DNA of 64,000 nt from the NCBI GenBank assembly GCA_963677935.2, contig CAXXEH010000003.1:6386001-6450000 (forward strand), read 5' to 3'. The stretch's first letter is position 1, and every line of letters starts with the position of its first letter. The stretch is from JAAFHB01 sp963677935 (GTDB lineage: Bacteria > Bacteroidota > Bacteroidia > Bacteroidales > Prolixibacteraceae). This document shows, in pieces, positions 59,712 to 64,000 of the stretch. The translations under genes and the position numbers were made by a program. The notes under the pieces were generated by a model that was not told where the DNA came from, searched no databases, and was given only the letters and a program-made list of their open reading frames with translations.

Positions 59712-60920
59712 ATGAAGAACAAAATCCTGTTTTTAATCCTGGCATCAAGTATAACTGCCACTTATGGACAAATCAAATTTGAAAAAGGGTACCTGATCGA
59801 TAATGAGAATCATAAAACTGAGTGTTATATCCGAAATTATGAATGGGAAAAAACGCCGGTGGAATGTGAGTATAAACTAACTGTAAATGGGACCATCAAA
59901 AAAGGAGATGTCACATCGATAAAAGAGTTTAATATATATGGCTCATCCAAATATATCAGGGCGAATACAAAAATTGACCGTTCTCTTACTGAAATATCAG
60001 ATGCAAGAAATCCGGTCTGGAATCAGGAGCAATTGTTCTTAAAGGTACTTGTGCAGGGTAAAGCATCACTTTACAATTATACCGAAGAGAACTCAATAAA
60101 ATATTTTTATTCGGTTAATGATTCTCTTATTCAGCAATTGGTTTTTAAGAAATATCTTGATGACAATAACCATATTACGGCTAATATTCGTTTTCGGCAA
60201 CAACTCCTCAATGATGTTAATTGTTCACATGCATCAGCAGGTACTTTTCAACGTATTGATTATCGCGAAGAGGATCTTGTAAAATACTTCAGGGAAAATA
60301 ACAAATGTAATGGTGATGCTTTTGCCATTTATGATGGAAAAATTAATAAGGGAAAATTTAATCTCCGGATTACTCCGGGAATAAATTCTACTTCATTTTC
60401 AATGTTCGTTGTCTCTCACTACACCCCTTATAAAAGGATAGATTTTGATCATCAAATTAATGTTCGGCTTGGATTGGAGGCTGAATACCTTTTGCCTTTT
60501 TACAATAATAAATTCGGGATACTGGCTGAACCTGCCTATCAGTATTTCAGTGCTCAAAAAGAATTCGGAAACAAAGATGCAGTGATCGATTACAAGTCCT
60601 TGGAACTGATTGCCGGGATCCGATACTATTTCTTATTAAACGATAAAACCAGGATTTTTTTAAATGGTTTGATCAATACAGGCGCCATTTCTGATTTTAA
60701 TTCCCATGTTGATGTTCCCAATGATCTGGATAGTTCACTGATGCCATTGGTTTTGAAAGCAAGATCAGTAGTAGGATATGGAGGGGGACTCAATTATAAG
60801 CGATTAAGTTTCGAGGTTCGGTATTATTCAAAGCAAAAAATAATTGATTATGACTATGGCTGGTCATCCGATTATCAAAAAATCTCGTTCATCATCGGAT
60901 ATAATTTATTAGGAAACTAA
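59712..60920 (+). CDS. Secreted protein with C-terminal outer-membrane beta-barrel
   Basis: A 402-residue protein with a signal peptide (1-19, ending TYG). Residues 20-200 form a soluble domain of a kind often seen in Bacteroidota (FEKGYLIDNENHKTECYIRNYEW at the start). Residues 210-402 have barrel-type strands (FNLRITPGINSTSF, LGLEAEYLLPFYNNKFGILAEPAY, SLELIAGIRYYFLL) ending in SFIIGYNLLGN. It is the last of the four-gene block. The dispersed repeat begins two bases after its stop. Function unknown; placement suggests the membrane anchor of the block. Confidence 0.7.
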   Translation: MKNKILFLILASSITATYGQIKFEKGYLIDNENHKTECYIRNYEWEKTPVECEYKLTVNGTIKKGDVTSIKEFNIYGSSKYIRANTKIDRSLTEISDARNPVWNQEQLFLKVLVQGKASLYNYTEENSIKYFYSVNDSLIQQLVFKKYLDDNNHITANIRFRQQLLNDVNCSHASAGTFQRIDYREEDLVKYFRENNKCNGDAFAIYDGKINKGKFNLRITPGINSTSFSMFVVSHYTPYKRIDFDHQINVRLGLEAEYLLPFYNNKFGILAEPAYQYFSAQKEFGNKDAVIDYKSLELIAGIRYYFLLNDKTRIFLNGLINTGAISDFNSHVDVPNDLDSSLMPLVLKARSVVGYGGGLNYKRLSFEVRYYSKQKIIDYDYGWSSDYQKISFIIGYNLLGN

Positions 60921-60922
60921 AC

Positions 60923-61066
60923 ACAGGTTAGGTGCCGCGCACCGTAATATCAAAATACAGTTGAGCTAATATTTCGATGTTCCGCATCTTTTTAGGTCTT
61001 AAGCCTCCTTTGCTTAACGAAATATTTCAAGACCGTCAGGTTTGAAGGGCATCAAAGCCCTAAAGT
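60923..61066. repeat. Dispersed repeat, copy 2, downstream of the surface-protein block
   Basis: About 144 bases, same orientation as copy 1 (56371-56512). Small hairpins include GGTGC-CGC-GCACC near the start, GAAATATTTC, and GGGC-ATCAAA-GCCC near the end, better kept here than in copy 1. The remaining bases to 61223 show nothing recognisable. Confidence 0.8.
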
Positions 61067-61223
61067 GCCGGATCTCAATAACCCGGGGTAAGAAATCCTG
61101 GTAAATTGTAGAGACGTAAGATAAACCATTCGGACGCAACGGATATGGCGCTCAAAAACAGTACAATCCCTTAAATGATTAAATTCCGATCGGAACTATT
61201 TTTTTATTACGAACTAATATTCA

Positions 61224-62864
61224 TTAATGTTTAAACAACTCCTCAATCACCCTTCCTGTCATCGAAGAGGGGGGAGCAATACCCAGAAAAGCGGCGACAG
61301 TGGGTGCAACATCTGTGGCACTTGTTTTTCGCATCGTAGTCCCCTTTGTGATTCCGGCGCCATACCATACCAAAGGAACCTGATTGTTGTCGGTATAATC
61401 AAGGGGATTAAACTTATCTTTTGGTTGCCAGCCATCTTCGTACCTGATGAGCACATCACCTGATCGTTTAATGTGAAAATTATTCTGAAAAGATTCGAGA
61501 GGCCCACCCGGAAAATTATCGGCTTCCAATTGGCAGGCAGCCTTAGCAAATGCAATTCCTTCAAACTGACTTAAGAATGAGGCTACATTGATCTGCATCT
61601 CTTTAAGATTGATTTTTTTCTTCTCAAGCAGTTCACGATCGAGATAAATCTGCTGGTTGGTAAACAGTTCGATCCAGTTTTCATTCCCATATTTGATATT
61701 CAGGTACGATTTTAACAAGGCAATGGCGCTCTCGGGGTTAAAGATTCCGGCGGTCATGCGGTATTTCTCCTTGAGATAATCGGCCGGATACGAAATACTT
61801 GTTAAGCCGGTAAGATATATCAACAGATTATCTGTTCCATAACCACTTTCAAGGTATTTCAACAACTCGGCCAGATCTTTGTCCAAACGCATATAGGTGT
61901 CCTGCATCTCAACGGAGAAGGGGCCAAAAGAATATCGTTCATAATCCATTGAGGAGAAGACCACGGTAAGAAGGTCGGGAATCAGGTCATAGCCAAGCTG
62001 CTCTTTTGGAATCATCTGAAGGGCAAAGTCTTTAACCAGGGTATTCCCCCATGGAGTGGTCTTTAGTATTTTATAGGAGCCGCCTGATTCCTTCTTTAAT
62101 TTGTTGAGGTCATAGGGAAAGCTGTTATATTTTCCGAAGTATCCCGTTTCTTTCAGCTGGGCATCTGAGATGCTTTCGGTGTAGGTGATGTTTTCCTTTA
62201 AATAGGTCCAATTCATCCCAAGATAGTTGTCGGCCATTTTAAAACCATTATAGTCAAACGCCCATTTGGGATAGGTTTCGACATAATAGGAGCTTGAGAT
62301 CATTTTTCCGCAGGTTTTATCGAGCCAGTAAGCCCCATCAGCTGCATGACCGGCTGCAAGAACTGCAGAAATGTCATTCAGGGCGATGCTGAAGATCCTC
62401 GATCTTCCTTTTGTTATCAGTTTTAGCTGATCACCTAATGTTGGAGTCATCAGTTTCATCGCCGATCGCTCACCCTCTTTGGAGTCAGATCCGACAGTGG
62501 TATAGAAATCGTCGTTGATGGCTTTCACCTCCTTATTTTTTAAGCGATCGATCCAGTTATCATTTACAATCCCGTGACGGGCAGGAATGGTTCCTGTAGC
62601 AAGTGTGGCCATGTTTACTGATGGTCGCTGGAGCAAATTATCATAGTGGTGGTTGGCACAAATAAATCCCCTGGAAAAGATTCGCTGGAAACCACCTTCT
62701 CCAAATTTCTCCCAATAACGCTCAATATAATCGGGATTAAAATCTTCAATAACGATACCAACCACCATACGGGGTGTATTGGCCGAAATGGTGGTATGGC
62801 CCTGCGAAAGGGATATAAAAGGGAGGCATAATCCTGCAATGAGCGGCAAAAACTTTTTTAACAT
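61224..62864 (-). CDS. Alkaline-phosphatase-fold protein with the catalytic residues replaced
   Basis: A 546-residue secreted protein (signal 1-20) that follows PafA-type alkaline phosphatases along its length. At the catalytic points it differs. First metal ligand VVDQM-type is IVIED (E40). The nucleophile segment (HTSIFTG in PafA) reads MATLATG with A86. K-D-R near 162 reads NDI. The Asp/His pair DYIGH reads DYERY (D307, Y311). ADHG reads GLTS (353-356). The last His before VPLLFYG reads NNQ. Nearly all nucleophile, substrate and zinc ligands are lost, so a pseudoenzyme is likely. Comparison is with remembered PafA sequence. Confidence 0.8.
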   Translation of the reverse strand: MLKKFLPLIAGLCLPFISLSQGHTTISANTPRMVVGIVIEDFNPDYIERYWEKFGEGGFQRIFSRGFICANHHYDNLLQRPSVNMATLATGTIPARHGIVNDNWIDRLKNKEVKAINDDFYTTVGSDSKEGERSAMKLMTPTLGDQLKLITKGRSRIFSIALNDISAVLAAGHAADGAYWLDKTCGKMISSSYYVETYPKWAFDYNGFKMADNYLGMNWTYLKENITYTESISDAQLKETGYFGKYNSFPYDLNKLKKESGGSYKILKTTPWGNTLVKDFALQMIPKEQLGYDLIPDLLTVVFSSMDYERYSFGPFSVEMQDTYMRLDKDLAELLKYLESGYGTDNLLIYLTGLTSISYPADYLKEKYRMTAGIFNPESAIALLKSYLNIKYGNENWIELFTNQQIYLDRELLEKKKINLKEMQINVASFLSQFEGIAFAKAACQLEADNFPGGPLESFQNNFHIKRSGDVLIRYEDGWQPKDKFNPLDYTDNNQVPLVWYGAGITKGTTMRKTSATDVAPTVAAFLGIAPPSSMTGRVIEELFKH

Positions 62865-63042
62865 TCTGTGACTATTTTGTTCTGAATAAATTACTATTTC
62901 AACTAAAAAAACGACATTGTCAGGAGTGACGACGCAATCCCTTAGAAATAAAATTTGACATTATATTCTAACCATTAAGTAGTTTGAATAATATATTGTC
63001 GTAATTATTTATTCTACGTTTTGGCTTTCCTGACCTCCCCCG

Positions 63043-63113
63043 CCCCTCCAAAGGAGGGGAGAAATGAGCTAAAGTTGCTCATATTGCCGACCAGAAGTCT
63101 CCCCTTGGGGAGA
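63043..63113. repeat. Palindromic GC-rich repeat typical of Bacteroidota intergenic DNA
   Basis: CCCCTCC-AAA-GGAGGGG (63043-63059) and the perfect 16-bp palindrome TCTCCCCTTGGGGAGA (63098-63113), flanked by further CCCC/GGGG runs to 63123. The gap 62865-63214 has no gene besides this. Confidence 0.65.
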
Positions 63114-63214
63114 TTTAGAGGGGTCCAAATTGCGAAAATAGAAATTCAAATTAATACATTATATCTTTCTTATTACTTACTTAAGTCGTTTGCAAAACAT
63201 TCTAGGGCAATAAA

Positions 63215-63673
63215 TCATTCCCAACTCCGGAACGGGTGAATCGCAAGCCGTGAGTTGTAATAGCGGATATCGCCCGTTACCTCTTCTCCTATCCATGGGG
63301 GAACTATAAAAGTTTCATCTTCCGAAACCAATTCAATTTCGGCCAGTATTAACCCTTTGTTCTCACCCTCAAATTCATCGACTTCCCACACCTTTCCCTC
63401 AAATAAAACCCTGGTCCGATACTTTTCAATCAAGGAAAGGGGACACAATTGAATCAGCTCCTGTGCATCCTCAACCGGGACAGGATACTCGAACTCTTTT
63501 CGGCTTATCCCGTTTGATTTTCCTTTGATGGTGAGATATCCTTTCTCACCGGCAATTCTTACCCTCACGGTACGTTCGCCGTCGGCGACAAGATATCCCT
63601 GCGCATAATGGATTGGAATACCCAGGGCTCGCCACTCCTGACTTTTCAGTAAAAATTTACGTTCGATTTCCAT
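63215..63673 (-). CDS. CYTH-domain protein (triphosphate tunnel metalloenzyme)
   Basis: 152 residues from the ATG at 63673, giving the classic start MEIERKFLLK (ExExK). Further tunnel residues: VRVRIAGEKGYLTIKGK near 36-52, RKEFEYPVP, RTRVLFEGKVWEVDEFEG near 93-110, and LAEIELVSEDE near 116. Bacterial CYTH proteins of this size hydrolyse tripolyphosphate or other triphosphates with Mg2+ or Mn2+. All acidic and basic signature residues appear present. It follows a truncated Dabb gene by 10 to 16 bases in the same direction. Confidence 0.92.
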   Translation of the reverse strand: MEIERKFLLKSQEWRALGIPIHYAQGYLVADGERTVRVRIAGEKGYLTIKGKSNGISRKEFEYPVPVEDAQELIQLCPLSLIEKYRTRVLFEGKVWEVDEFEGENKGLILAEIELVSEDETFIVPPWIGEEVTGDIRYYNSRLAIHPFRSWE

Positions 63674-63689
63674 TCCCATAATACCTGTT

Positions 63690-63941
63690 TTAACGTGCTT
63701 TGAAATCGAATTCCATATGGCTTAAAATCTGTTGTCCGTCTTTGAGAAATTTTTCTGCCAGCAGAGATCCTTTTTCATGATTCAGATCAAAAATAACCAT
63801 GTGTTGAATCTCTCCGTTTTTCAGGAGATTATTCCCTTTGTTACCGGTCGGATGCTCTAAAGTTGCTGCAAGCAAGGGTGTTGCCGCACCCATGGCCAAT
63901 ATGCCGGTTCCGGTATGGGTAAAAAATTTTCTTCTTTGCAT
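63690..63941 (-). pseudogene. Tat-exported Dabb-domain protein, internally deleted and truncated
   Basis: An 83-residue protein. The N-terminus has a Tat-like signal (MQRRKFFTHTGTGILAMG). The Dabb (stress-responsive A/B barrel) start IQHMVIFDLNHEKGSLLAEKFL is clear at about 45-65, as is KDGQQILS. It then jumps to HMEFDFKAR and stops. A Dabb domain needs about 95 residues, and SMEF-type sequence normally lies some 25-30 residues further on. An internal deletion plus loss of the C-terminus fits. Bases 63942-64000 upstream are AT-rich leader. Confidence 0.6.
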
Positions 63942-64000
63942 CGGTAATTATTTAATTTGATAAAACTATTCAAATTTTCGTTACAAAAAAAAGAAAATGA

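Overview
The window looks like chromosomal DNA of a fermentative, probably strictly anaerobic Bacteroidota (Bacteroidales/Marinilabiliales type). This rests on two hand-found promoters with the Bacteroidota TTG...TAnnTTTG form, few Shine-Dalgarno sequences, many lipoproteins and outer-membrane barrels, lipid A inner-core (Kdo8N-type) genes, and the family content. No rRNA, tRNA or CRISPR array was seen. Everything was read by eye, so names come from motifs and remembered families, not from searches.

Layout. 1-0.6 kb: a HipB-like repressor followed by a hipA relic with two in-frame stops. 0.9-9.9 kb: two tandem three-gene [FeFe]-hydrogenase sets of the NAD-linked, electron-bifurcating HydABC type; in the first set the flavin subunit is fused to a GltD/NfnB-like NAD(P)H module. 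9.9-11.9 kb: a TSUP permease, a Cys-rich lipoprotein and a Crp/Fnr regulator. A perfect FNR-type palindrome lies between the regulator and the next, divergent operon. 12.0-21.3 kb: a seven-gene membrane complex like hydrogenase-4, but without the [NiFe] ligands and with most proximal-cluster ligands replaced (Ehr-like). Together, 0.9-21.3 kb reads as an H2/NAD(P)H/ferredoxin/ion-gradient module.

21.5-29.8 kb is a large arsenic island on the minus strand: ArsR, an unusual thioredoxin-like Cys-tailed lipoprotein, a MacB-type ABC exporter, ArsC, ArsM, a bifunctional glutathione synthetase and Acr3. After a 41-bp tandem repeat and a methyltransferase comes a second arsenic operon (31-35.7 kb, minus strand): ArsR, ArsEFG-like proteins, an ArsP-like permease, a truncated rhodanese, a thioredoxin, a ProC-like reductase and a ferredoxin with a probable frameshift.

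35.7-42.5 kb holds a TMEM175-like channel, four linked zinc-ribbon/envelope proteins ending in a palindromic element, MscS, and gene relics. 42.6-50 kb holds an M13 peptidase, sugar epimerases and an amino-sugar cassette (NagB, Gfo/Idh/MocA, DegT). 51-55.3 kb is a Kdo8N operon (KdnA, KdnB, KdsA) ending in an unusual transaldolase-CBS fusion. 56.8-60.9 kb is a four-gene surface-protein block flanked by two divergent copies of a ~143-bp repeat. 61.2-64 kb has an alkaline-phosphatase-fold protein whose catalytic residues are almost all replaced, a CYTH protein and a truncated Tat-exported Dabb protein.
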